Positions 7,297 through 17,972 of a DNA stretch of 64,000 bases are shown here, in pieces; within the stretch, counting starts at the first letter, position 1; every line of letters begins with the position of its first letter. The DNA is from Pseudomonas sp. GOM6 (GTDB lineage Bacteria > Pseudomonadota > Gammaproteobacteria > Pseudomonadales > Pseudomonadaceae). Made by a program: the position numbers and the translations under genes. The DNA lies in NCBI RefSeq assembly GCF_029537485.1, contig NZ_JARPUS010000006.1, positions 186,001 to 250,000 on the forward strand, in the 5' to 3' direction. The notes beneath the pieces are model-generated. The model had not been told where the DNA came from. It was given only the letters and a program-made list of their open reading frames with translations, and made no database searches.

Positions 7297-9120
7297 ATGA
7301 CAAGAATAAAAAGGCCCGGAATCTTCCAGCCGCACACCCTCGCCCTTGCAGTCGCCCTGGGCACTGCCGCACCGGCCCACGCCGTCAATTTCAACATCGG
7401 GGAAATCGAAGGCCAGCTTGACTCGTCGCTGTCGGTCGGCGCCAGCTGGTCTACTGCCAGCCCGGACAAGGACCTGATCGGTACCGCCAACGGCGGCACC
7501 GGCTTCACCCAAACCGGTGATGACGGACGCCTCAACTTCAAGAAGGGCGAAACCTTCTCGAAAATCTTCAAAGGTATTCACGACCTCGAGCTGAAATACG
7601 GCGACACCGGCGTATTCGTGCGCGGCAAGTACTGGTACGACTTCGAGCTGAAGGACGAGAGCCGCCTGTTCAAGGACATCGACGACCACAACCGCAAGGA
7701 AGCCGCGCAGGCCTCCGGCGCGGAAATCCTCGACGCCTTCGTCTACCACAACTACGCCATTGGCGACATGCCAGGCACCGTGCGCCTCGGCAAGCAAGTT
7801 GTCAGCTGGGGTGAGAGCACCTTTATCGGCAACAGCATCAACTCGATCAACCCGGTCGATGCCGCCGCTTTCCGCCGCCCAGGCGCGGAAATCAAGGAAG
7901 GCCTGATTCCGGTCAACATGTTCTACATGTCGCAGACCATCACCGACCAGCTCTCGGCTGAAGCCTTCTACCAGCTGGAATGGGACCAGACCGTCATCGA
8001 CAATTGCGGCACCTTCTTCGCTTCGAGCGATGTGGTCGCCGACGGCTGCGATACCAATTACACCATTCTCGACGCGAATACTGTGGCTGCGCTCAACAGC
8101 CCCAGCACCCGCTCACTTCTCGCCAGCCGTGGAGTAACTGTAACCCCTGAGGGGCTGGTAGTGCCTCGCGGCGGTGACCGTGATGCGCGTGACGACGGTC
8201 AGTGGGGTGCTGCCCTGCGCTGGCTCGGTGACGACACCGAATACGGTGCCTACTTCATGAACTACCACAGCCGCACGCCCAATGCGATGTTCCAGAATGC
8301 CGATGCAACCACGATCGGCGGCGCCCTGAGATTCATCGGCACACCGTTCCAGGGCCTGGTTCAGCCTCTTCTTTTGGGTGGCGGTCAGTACTACCTCGAA
8401 TACCCGGAAGACATTCGCCTGTATGGTTTGAGCTTCTCCACCACGCTGCCCACCGGCACCGCCTGGACAGGCGAGATCAGCTACCGCCCGAACATGCCGC
8501 TGGGCATCAACGGCACCGACATGACTGCCAAACTGGCTACGTCGGTCGTTGGCGGACTGACCGCAGGCGGGGCTGCCGGCGCCCTGGCCCAGGCAGGCGT
8601 CGTCAGCAAAGGTTACAACCGCAAGGAAGTCACCCAGGCACAAACCACCATGACTCACTTCTTCGACCAGGTACTGGGCGCCTCGCGTCTGACCCTGGTA
8701 GGTGAAGTCGGCATGACCAGCATCGGTGGCCTGGAAAGCCGCGATGACGTCGCCTACGGCCGCGACTCCATCTATGGTTCGCCGCATGGTACCGCTGCCT
8801 CCAACATCGCTGCGCGCGAGGAGTATGGCACCCACGGCTTCTTCACCAACACCTCCTGGGGCTACCGCGCTCGCGGCATCCTCGAGTACAGCAACGTATT
8901 CGCCGGGATCAACCTCAAGCCCAACGTGGCCTGGGCGCATGACGTCGATGGTTACGGCCCGGTGTTCAATGAAGGCTCCAAGGCCATCAGCGTCGGTGTC
9001 GATGCCGACTACCTGAACACCTACACCGCCAGCCTGAGCTACACCGACTTCTTCGATGGCGACTACAACACCCAGACTGACCGCGACTTCATCGCGCTCA
9101 GCTTCGGCGTGAACTTCTAA
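7297..9120 (+). CDS. DUF1302 outer-membrane channel-like protein
   Basis: The 607-residue exported protein has a signal peptide ending about ...GTAAPAHA (residues 1-29). A long beta-rich sequence follows and ends in aromatic FGVNF, as expected for an outer-membrane barrel assembled by Bam. The segments GQLDSSLSVGASWSTA, VRLGKQVVSWGESTFIGNSI and NMFYMSQTITDQLSAE are typical of DUF1302. Family members pair with DUF1329 and often sit near uptake or catabolism of hydrophobic or aromatic compounds. Start 7297 follows GGAG. It is followed after 14 bases by the DUF1329 gene, so the two are one operon. Confidence 0.88.
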   Translation: MTRIKRPGIFQPHTLALAVALGTAAPAHAVNFNIGEIEGQLDSSLSVGASWSTASPDKDLIGTANGGTGFTQTGDDGRLNFKKGETFSKIFKGIHDLELKYGDTGVFVRGKYWYDFELKDESRLFKDIDDHNRKEAAQASGAEILDAFVYHNYAIGDMPGTVRLGKQVVSWGESTFIGNSINSINPVDAAAFRRPGAEIKEGLIPVNMFYMSQTITDQLSAEAFYQLEWDQTVIDNCGTFFASSDVVADGCDTNYTILDANTVAALNSPSTRSLLASRGVTVTPEGLVVPRGGDRDARDDGQWGAALRWLGDDTEYGAYFMNYHSRTPNAMFQNADATTIGGALRFIGTPFQGLVQPLLLGGGQYYLEYPEDIRLYGLSFSTTLPTGTAWTGEISYRPNMPLGINGTDMTAKLATSVVGGLTAGGAAGALAQAGVVSKGYNRKEVTQAQTTMTHFFDQVLGASRLTLVGEVGMTSIGGLESRDDVAYGRDSIYGSPHGTAASNIAAREEYGTHGFFTNTSWGYRARGILEYSNVFAGINLKPNVAWAHDVDGYGPVFNEGSKAISVGVDADYLNTYTASLSYTDFFDGDYNTQTDRDFIALSFGVNF

Positions 9121-9134
9121 GGGATCCGATCACC

Positions 9135-10502
9135 ATGAGAAAAACAAGACAACTGATCACCGCCCTCACCCTGTCCCTGCTGGCCAGCAGCGTGCTCGCC
9201 GCAGTGTCGCCCGAGGAAGCGGCCAAACTGGGCACCAGCCTGACCCCGACCGGCGCTGAGAAATCCGGGAACGCCGACGGTAGCATCCCGGCCTGGACCG
9301 GTGGCCTGGCCAAGGACGCCGCGGCCGTACTGTCCGGCGGTTTCGTGGAAAACCCCTACGCTGGTGACCAGCCACTGTTCACCATCACTGCGCAGAATGT
9401 CGACCAGTACAAGGACAAGCTGAACGAAGGCCAGCTGGCCATGTTCAAGCGCTATCCCGAAACCTTCAAGATGCCGGTCTACACCAGCCGTCGCAGCGCG
9501 GCGCTGCCGCCGGAAATCTATGAGGCGGCCAAGAAAAGCGCGCTCAACACTTCGCTGATCGACGGCGGCAACGGCCTGAAAGGCTTCGCCGACAGCCGTT
9601 ACTACGCCTTCCCGATTCCGCAAAACGGCCTGGAGGTAATCTGGAACCACATCACCCGTTATCGCGGCGGCAACCTCAAGCGCAACATCGTGCAGGCAGC
9701 CCCGCAAACCAACGGCAGCTACAGCCTGGTCAACTTCGAGGACGAAATTGCCTTCCCGACCGGCATGAAGGGCCTGGACGAGAAGAAAGCAGCCAACGCC
9801 CTGCTGTTCTTCAAGCAACGCGTCACCGCCCCGGCTCGTCTGGCCGGTAACGTGCTGCTGGTACACGACTCGCTGGACCAGATCGCCGAGCCGCGCATGG
9901 CCTGGATCTACAACGCCGGCCAGCGTCGCGTACGACGCGCTCCGCAGGTGGCCTACGACGGCCCAGGCACTGCCTCTGACGGCATGCGCACCTCGGACAA
10001 CTTCGACATGTTCAACGGTGCGCCGGATCGTTACGACTGGAAGCTGGTGGGCAAGCGCGAGATGTACATCCCGTACAACAACTTCGAGCTGACCTCGCCG
10101 CAAGTGAAGTACGCCGACATCCTCAAGCCCGGCCACACCAACCAGGACCTCGCCCGCTACGAGCTGCACCGCGTCTGGGAAGTCGTTGCCACCCTCAAGG
10201 CCGGCGAGCGCAACATCTACGCCAAACGCCGCTTCTTCGTCGACGAAGACACCTGGCAGATCGCCTCGTCCGAGCTGTATGACGGCCGTGGCCAGCTGTG
10301 GCGCATCGGCCAGGCCATGCTGACTCAGCAGTTCGACCAGCAGGTGCCGGTATACGCCTTCGAGGCGCTGTACGACATCATTGCCGGCCGCTACATCGCC
10401 ATCGGCATGGCCAACGAAGAAAAGACCGCAGTGCAATACGGCATTTCCGCCAGCGCCGCGGACTTCACTCCGGCCGCGCTGCGTAACGCCGGCGTACGCT
10501 GA
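9135..10502 (+). CDS. DUF1329 periplasmic lipoprotein-sorting-like protein
   Basis: The 455-residue exported protein has a signal peptide (residues 1-22, ...LLASSVLAA). The mature part starts VSPEEAAKLGTSLTPTGAEK and includes RRVRRAPQVAYDGPGTASDG and KRRFFVDEDTWQIASSELYD, which mark DUF1329. The family has a LolA/LolB-like fold and is inferred to bind lipids or other hydrophobic ligands in the periplasm. It is co-transcribed with the DUF1302 barrel, so the pair probably moves a hydrophobic ligand across the outer envelope. The ligand is not identifiable here. Confidence 0.88.
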   Translation: MRKTRQLITALTLSLLASSVLAAVSPEEAAKLGTSLTPTGAEKSGNADGSIPAWTGGLAKDAAAVLSGGFVENPYAGDQPLFTITAQNVDQYKDKLNEGQLAMFKRYPETFKMPVYTSRRSAALPPEIYEAAKKSALNTSLIDGGNGLKGFADSRYYAFPIPQNGLEVIWNHITRYRGGNLKRNIVQAAPQTNGSYSLVNFEDEIAFPTGMKGLDEKKAANALLFFKQRVTAPARLAGNVLLVHDSLDQIAEPRMAWIYNAGQRRVRRAPQVAYDGPGTASDGMRTSDNFDMFNGAPDRYDWKLVGKREMYIPYNNFELTSPQVKYADILKPGHTNQDLARYELHRVWEVVATLKAGERNIYAKRRFFVDEDTWQIASSELYDGRGQLWRIGQAMLTQQFDQQVPVYAFEALYDIIAGRYIAIGMANEEKTAVQYGISASAADFTPAALRNAGVR

Positions 10503-10531
10503 GACTCACGCACAACGTTGCTCCAGACTTT

Positions 10532-10558
10532 AGGCGACCCTCGTGGTCGCCTTTTTTA
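10532..10558 (+). terminator. Intrinsic terminator after DUF1329
   Basis: The stem AGGCGACC (10532-10539) and GGTCGCCT (10545-10552) is followed by six T's. It closes the DUF1302-DUF1329 operon. Confidence 0.92.
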
Positions 10559-10638
10559 TCCGTGCTGCCCAATTGAGTTGGCGAGCGGATAAGATCGACC
10601 TCTCGCTACAACTAAAATAAACAGCCGAGGCCTCGACC

Positions 10639-13239
10639 ATGCAGAACAAGGTTCGCGCCTTGCATCCCGTTGCTGGCAAACAGCACGCGGAACACCATTT
10701 GCCGCGCCTACCGGCCGCGCATATCGCCCGCCCGCGCCTGACCCAGGCACTGCTGGCTGGCGACTATCGCCTGAGCCTGGTGTGCGCCCCTGCCGGTTTC
10801 GGCAAGAGCGTCCTGCTCAACGAATGTGCCCGTCAGGCCCCCGCCGATACCCGCGTGGTCTGGCTGGATCTACTCGGCCACCCCATCAGCCCCGCAGACT
10901 TGCTCGGTCGCCTGGCCGCAGCCTTGCAGCTCAGCCATGACGACGGCGACCCCTGCGCCGAACTGAGTCAGCTGCTCGGCCGGGTCGAGCAGCCGCTGTG
11001 GATCATTCTCGATGACTACCCGAGGCAGCCGTGCGCCGAGCTGGATGCCTGCCTCGACCACCTGCTCGAGCGCGGCCCGCATACCCTGCGCTGGTGGATC
11101 GGCGGTCGGCGCCGGCCAGCCTGGAACCTGCCCCGCCTGCTGCTGCAGGGCGACCTGCAGGAACTCGATGCCGACGCCCTGACCCTGAACCAGGAGGAGC
11201 TCGGCCAATTACTCGAACGCCGCCAGCTGCACCTCTCGCCCGAACAGCAAGAGCAACTGCTGCAGCACAGCGAGGGCTGGCTGGCCGGCGTCTGCCTGCT
11301 GCTGCTCGGCGGCAATGCCGACCAGCTCGGCGAACGTCTGGCCGCCGGCACACCACTGCTGCAGGAGTATGTCGAGCGCGAAGTGCTGGCCGCACTGCCC
11401 GACACCCTGCGCCAGGCCCTGCTGATCCTGGCGCGCATCCCGCGCTTCTCCGAAGCCCTGTGCAAGCATCTGCTGGAGGAACTGGACGGCGAGCACATCC
11501 TCGAACAACTGCGCCAACGTCAGCTGTTCCTGCGCAGCCTCGACGGCACCGGCACCTGGTTCCGTCTGTGGCGTCCGCTGGCCAGCCTGCTCAAGCGCCT
11601 GCCTGCCACCCAGGGCGCGCAGCATGTACATGTACTGGCCTGCCAGTGGTTCGCCGGCCAGGGCGATGTGCGCGAGGCCGTGGAACACGCCCTGCTGGCG
11701 GGCCAGCCGGAAGTCGCTGCCAGCTACCTGCAACGCTATGGCCAGGACCAGCTGCTGATCGGCCAGAGCGTCGCGCAGTTCCTGCACTGGCGCGACGAGC
11801 TGCCGGCCGAGCTGTTTTCCAGCGCACCTCGCCTGATCCTGCTGCAGGCCTGGGCCCTGATTATCTGTACGCGCCTGGACGAGGTAGACGAGTGCCTGGT
11901 TGACGTCGGTCGCTTTCTGCCGCAACGCAGCCCCCGCCGCCAGCAGCAGCTGATCGCCGAGTACCAGGCGGTGCTTGGCGTGCTGCATCGCCAGCGCGGC
12001 CTGGCCAGCGCCGCCCAGCATTGCCGCGAGGCCCTGGCCGTGCTGGACGAAGAGTCCTGGTCGCTGCACATCCTCTGCCACCAGGCCCTGGCACAGCAGG
12101 CCTGTGCCGAACAGAACCTGCCACTGGCCCAGCAACACAGCGAGGAAGGTCTGCGCCTGGCCCGTCTGCGCGGCAACGTGCTGTTCGAGGCCCTGCTCGG
12201 GGTCGACCACGTCCACTTGCTGAACATGACCGGCGAGCCCGGACGCGCCCTGGAGCAGACCGAACAGTACCTGCAACTGCTGCAGGACCATGGCCTGCGC
12301 GGCCCGGTTCTGGCGCGCCTGCTGCTGCTGCGCGGCACCCTGCTGAACAAGCGCGGCGAGCGTGAGGCGGCGCGCGCCAGCCTGCGCAAAGGGCTGCAGG
12401 AAGCGGAGGCCTGCGAGGATGCCTACATGCTGTTTGGCTACCTGAGCCTGTCCGAACTGGCTGGGTACGAGGGCAACACCGAACTGGCGCAGCAACTGCT
12501 GCGGCGCGCCGAGCGGCAGATGCAGTGGCTGCATGTGCCCGAGGTGCGCTACCGCGAAGTCATCCTGCTGGCCCAGGGGCGCATGCTGCTGCATCAGGGC
12601 CAGGCCGAGCGTGCCCGCCAGGTCTTCCAGCGTGTGCTTCAGCGTTTCGAACGTGATCACCTGCAGGCCCCCTCTGGCTTCTACGACCTGCTGCCGCGTA
12701 CCCAGCTGTACCTGGCACGCAGCAACATGGCTCTGGGCGACCAAGCCACTGCGCTGCTCGCCCTGCGCCAGTTGCTGGACGAGTGCCTGCGCAGCGGCCA
12801 TGCCAGCCTGGCCACCCAGACCCGCCTGTGTCTGGCCGAAGCCCTGTATCTGCTCGACCAGGCGGATGAGGCCGAGCAACAGCTGCGGCAAGGCCTGCAG
12901 GAGGCCGAGCAACAACAACAGCTGCTGCCGGTGCAATCGCTGCTGAACCGTCAGCCGCAATGGCTGGAGCAGCAGGCGCCTGGCTGGTTGCAGCGCCTGA
13001 GCCGCAAAACCACGGGGCAGAACGAGGTGATCAACGCCAGCGAGTCGCTGCTCAGCAAGCGCGAACTGGCCGTGCTCAGCCTGATCGCCCAGGGCCACTC
13101 CAACCAGCAGATCGCCGAAAGCCTGTACATCTCCCTGCACACGGTGAAAACCCATGCCCGACGTATCAACGTCAAGCTGGGTGTACAGCGACGCACCCAG
13201 GCGGTTGCCCGGGCCAAGGCCGAGGGCTGGTTGAGCTGA
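10639..13239 (+). CDS. MalT-like ATP-dependent LuxR-family regulator
   Basis: The 866-residue protein has an N-terminal AAA-like STAND ATPase with Walker A APAGFGKS (about residues 50-57) and an LIILDDYP-like Walker B near residue 118. A long helical TPR-like middle (about 330-790) follows, then a C-terminal LuxR HTH (about 800-866: LSKRELAVLSLIAQGHSNQQ, then SLHTVKTHARRINVKL). This is the architecture of LAL/MalT regulators, which bind ATP and a small inducer, oligomerise and activate promoters. It lies directly downstream of the DUF1302-DUF1329 operon and probably controls it, with the inducer likely the transported compound. Both points are inference from position. Confidence 0.88.
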   Translation: MQNKVRALHPVAGKQHAEHHLPRLPAAHIARPRLTQALLAGDYRLSLVCAPAGFGKSVLLNECARQAPADTRVVWLDLLGHPISPADLLGRLAAALQLSHDDGDPCAELSQLLGRVEQPLWIILDDYPRQPCAELDACLDHLLERGPHTLRWWIGGRRRPAWNLPRLLLQGDLQELDADALTLNQEELGQLLERRQLHLSPEQQEQLLQHSEGWLAGVCLLLLGGNADQLGERLAAGTPLLQEYVEREVLAALPDTLRQALLILARIPRFSEALCKHLLEELDGEHILEQLRQRQLFLRSLDGTGTWFRLWRPLASLLKRLPATQGAQHVHVLACQWFAGQGDVREAVEHALLAGQPEVAASYLQRYGQDQLLIGQSVAQFLHWRDELPAELFSSAPRLILLQAWALIICTRLDEVDECLVDVGRFLPQRSPRRQQQLIAEYQAVLGVLHRQRGLASAAQHCREALAVLDEESWSLHILCHQALAQQACAEQNLPLAQQHSEEGLRLARLRGNVLFEALLGVDHVHLLNMTGEPGRALEQTEQYLQLLQDHGLRGPVLARLLLLRGTLLNKRGEREAARASLRKGLQEAEACEDAYMLFGYLSLSELAGYEGNTELAQQLLRRAERQMQWLHVPEVRYREVILLAQGRMLLHQGQAERARQVFQRVLQRFERDHLQAPSGFYDLLPRTQLYLARSNMALGDQATALLALRQLLDECLRSGHASLATQTRLCLAEALYLLDQADEAEQQLRQGLQEAEQQQQLLPVQSLLNRQPQWLEQQAPGWLQRLSRKTTGQNEVINASESLLSKRELAVLSLIAQGHSNQQIAESLYISLHTVKTHARRINVKLGVQRRTQAVARAKAEGWLS

Positions 13240-13243
13240 AGAT

Positions 13244-13268
13244 AACGGCCCCACCGGGGCCGTTTTTC
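13244..13268 (+). terminator. Intrinsic terminator after the MalT-like gene
   Basis: The stem AACGGCCCC/GGGGCCGTT has loop ACC and five T's. It is nearly identical to the terminator at 17069-17096. Confidence 0.92.
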
Positions 13269-13407
13269 TTTCACCCCGCAGGTACATCGCCCGATTCGTA
13301 AGCAAAAGCTCCCATGACTTTTATCAGAGGGGTCTAGGCTGTATGGTTCATGCCCCGCACCCACAAGGTCGCGGCACTTAAAACCGAACAACAAATGGAG
13401 ATCATCC

Positions 13408-14376
13408 ATGAAAGGAAAATCCCTGGCCTGGGCCCTATCCGCCGCTCTTGCCGCTTCTCTGCCTGGTATGGTCCAGGCGCAGGACAAATTCGTCACCATC
13501 GGTACCGGCGGCCAGACCGGCGTGTACTACGTGGCGGGCCAGTCCATCTGCCGTTTCCTCAACCGTGACACTGCCAACCACGGCATCAAGTGCAATGCCC
13601 CGGCCAGCGGCGGTGGCGTGGCCAACGTCAACGGTATCCGCAGTGGCGATTTCAATTTCGGCATCATGCAGTCGGACCACCAGTTCAAGGCCATGAATGG
13701 CGTTGCGCCGTTCGAAAAGGAAGGTGCCATGGAGGACATCCGCGCGGTGTTCTCGCTGCAGAGCGAAGTGTTCACCATCCTCGCCCGCCGTGACGCCAAG
13801 ATCGCCAGCTTCGATGACCTCAAGGGCAAGCGCGTGAACATCGGCAACCCGGGTTCCGGCCAGCGCGACACCCTGGAAGAAATCATGCGCGTGAAGGGCT
13901 GGGACAAATCCGCCTTCGCCCTGGCCGCAGAGCTCAAGCCGGCCGAACAGGCCAGCGCTCTGGGCGACAACAACATCGATGCCATGACCTACTTCGTCGG
14001 CCATCCCAACGGTGCGATCCAGGAAGCCACCACCACCGTCGACGCCGTGCTGGTGCCGGTGACCGGCGCCGACATCGACAAGCTGCTGGCGGACAAGAGC
14101 TACTACAGCAAGACCGAGATTCCCGGCGGGCTGTACAAGGGCAACGACAGCGCGACCCCGTCGATCGGCGGCAAGGCCGTGCTCTCTACCTCGGCCAAGG
14201 CCGACCCGGAAGTGGTCTACCAGCTGGTCAAGTCGGTGTTCGACAACCTCGACCGCTTCAAGCGCCTGCACCCGGCGTTCAAGGACCTGAAGGCCGAGGA
14301 CATGATCAAGGTCGGCCTGACCGCGCCGCTGCACGAAGGTGCCGAGCGCTACTACAAGGAACGCGGCTGGCTGTAA
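13408..14376 (+). CDS. TAXI-family TRAP transporter substrate-binding protein
   Basis: The 322-residue periplasmic protein has a signal peptide (MKGKSLAWALSAALAASLPG, then MVQA). The mature start QDKFVTIGTGGQTGVYYVAG is the TAXI-type signature (IGTGGxxGVYY), followed by CNAPASGGGVANVNGIRSGD. TAXI proteins deliver a ligand to a fused DctQM-type permease, which is encoded next. Related systems take up dicarboxylates such as 2-oxoglutarate or glutamate-like ligands, but the substrate here is not readable. GGAG precedes the ATG. It is separated from the permease gene by a hairpin, which probably keeps binding-protein mRNA in excess. Confidence 0.92.
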   Translation: MKGKSLAWALSAALAASLPGMVQAQDKFVTIGTGGQTGVYYVAGQSICRFLNRDTANHGIKCNAPASGGGVANVNGIRSGDFNFGIMQSDHQFKAMNGVAPFEKEGAMEDIRAVFSLQSEVFTILARRDAKIASFDDLKGKRVNIGNPGSGQRDTLEEIMRVKGWDKSAFALAAELKPAEQASALGDNNIDAMTYFVGHPNGAIQEATTTVDAVLVPVTGADIDKLLADKSYYSKTEIPGGLYKGNDSATPSIGGKAVLSTSAKADPEVVYQLVKSVFDNLDRFKRLHPAFKDLKAEDMIKVGLTAPLHEGAERYYKERGWL

Positions 14377-14382
14377 GCCACA

Positions 14383-14459
14383 GCCGCCCCGCCAACCGGG
14401 GCGGCCCTGTTTGAACTAGCCTTCCTTCAGAGCCCGCGTGTCACTCGGCCGCGGGTTTT
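14383..14459 (+). terminator. Hairpins between TRAP binding-protein and permease genes
   Basis: GCCGCCCCG/CGGGGCGGC (14383-14405) lies right after the binding-protein gene. CCCGCG/CGCGGG followed by TTTT (14433-14459) lies just before the permease gene. They are probably partial terminators or mRNA-stabilising structures that give more binding protein than permease. Confidence 0.65.
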
Positions 14460-14494
14460 GCCGTTTATTCGCACTTCATGTTCAGGTCCAACCC

Positions 14495-17041
<2,547 letters not shown>

Positions 17042-17068
17042 CCATTGGCGCCAAGCCTGAGCTGAAAT

Positions 17069-17096
17069 AACGGCCCCAAACGGGGCCGTTTTTCTA
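17069..17096 (+). terminator. Intrinsic terminator after the TRAP operon
   Basis: The stem AACGGCCCC/GGGGCCGTT has loop AAA and five T's. Confidence 0.92.
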
Positions 17097-17138
17097 TGTC
17101 GTGCCAGCAGAAAAGGCGCAGCGCCAAGGACTGAAACG

Positions 17139-17170
17139 AAAAAGCCCCGGGCATTCGCCCAGGGCTTTGT
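17139..17170. terminator. Second, bidirectional-looking terminator hairpin
   Basis: AAAAAGCCC-c-GGGC and GCCC-a-GGGCTTT (17141-17168) form a long stem with one mismatch. It lies just outside the left end of the island and is the last clearly core feature before it. Confidence 0.7.
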
Positions 17171-17246
17171 ATTTGGCGCTCCGGCGTGCTTCTAACTTGG
17201 TACGCATGACATTGATTAATAAGGCATTTTTTAGATAGACGTGAAC

Positions 17247-17273
17247 CAGGTGTACATACTGGTGTACACGGTG
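17247..17273 (+). repeat. Left copy of the island-end direct repeat
   Basis: This copy is CAGGTGTACATACTGGTGTA followed by CACGGTG. It matches 37986-38012 at 24 of 27 positions, in the same orientation. Each copy holds two GGTGTACA motifs 11 bp apart, which looks like a pair of integrase arm-type sites. Confidence 0.75.
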
Positions 17274-17370
17274 CCGGCTGCTGGGCGGAAAATGGAGCAG
17301 CATTGCTCAGCCCCCAACACCTACCCAAGGGCCAATCAAACAACCGACCAACGGTATCGCATCAGCCAGG

Positions 17371-17601
17371 CTATTCAGCTGGTGACCGCTCGATATAGCC
17401 AGAGCGGCACGTCCCATCCTTGAGCATGAAACAGTAGAAACCATCATCAAACGGATTGATGCCCGCTTCGGTCTTGCGCTGGAGCTCTGCTCGCATCTCT
17501 ACAAGGCGACGTTTATCGCTGCGCCTCTGCAGAAACACCACCAGGCTGAGCAAGGCAAAGATGAGAAGCAGGAGAATACCCACCACTTTGAGAACGATCA
17601 T
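17371..17601 (-). CDS. Small single-helix membrane protein, unknown function
   Basis: The 76-residue product begins MIVLKVVGILLLLIFALLSL, giving one N-terminal membrane helix (about 5-27). A basic RRSDKRRLVEMRAELQRK segment and a C-terminal half with two Cys (FYCFMLKDGTCRSGYIERSP) follow. I chose the ATG with complement 17599-17601 because GGAGGG lies just upstream. The frame extends a few codons further. I do not recognise the family. It lies alone at the left edge of the island, opposite in direction to the hsd genes. Confidence 0.55.
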   Translation of the reverse strand: MIVLKVVGILLLLIFALLSLVVFLQRRSDKRRLVEMRAELQRKTEAGINPFDDGFYCFMLKDGTCRSGYIERSPAE

Positions 17602-17972
17602 GTTGCCCTCCGGCCATTCCATGCGAGGGGTTACAGGGTGGGCTCACCAATGTGCCCACGGCCATCTTAGATAGACAGACTCAGCATGCCAAACCGGGTA
17701 TGTCTGCTATCTAGGCATCTGAAACTGCGTCTAGCTTTTCGCAGCCAGGCCTTATCGCACGTAGTGATCCAATGTGGTTAATAGCGTGTTAACCCGCCTG
17801 TTAACCTGTCACGCGCTTGCTATGTCGCTGGCCAGGTTGCGTTAAACGAGGGATTCCCTGCGTGCCGACTTGCGCACCATCCTGCACCAAAGATTGCCCC
17901 TTCATTGCCCTGACCTTGTGACGCCCACAGGGTTAAAGTAGCGGTTTTGACCGATCACCCAGGAGCAGTAGC
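17602..17972 (+). promoter_or_regulatory. Upstream region of hsdMSR with two repeat motifs
   Basis: This gene-free region precedes hsdM. It holds an imperfect inverted repeat (TAGATAGACAGAC at 17668-17680, GTCTGCTATCTA at 17702-17713) and a direct repeat TGTTAACC (17787-17794 and 17799-17806, 12 bp apart). The motif TTAGATAGAC also occurs at 17231, beside the left end repeat. These are candidate operators or element-end sites. No function is proven. AGGAG precedes the GTG start of hsdM. Confidence 0.45.
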
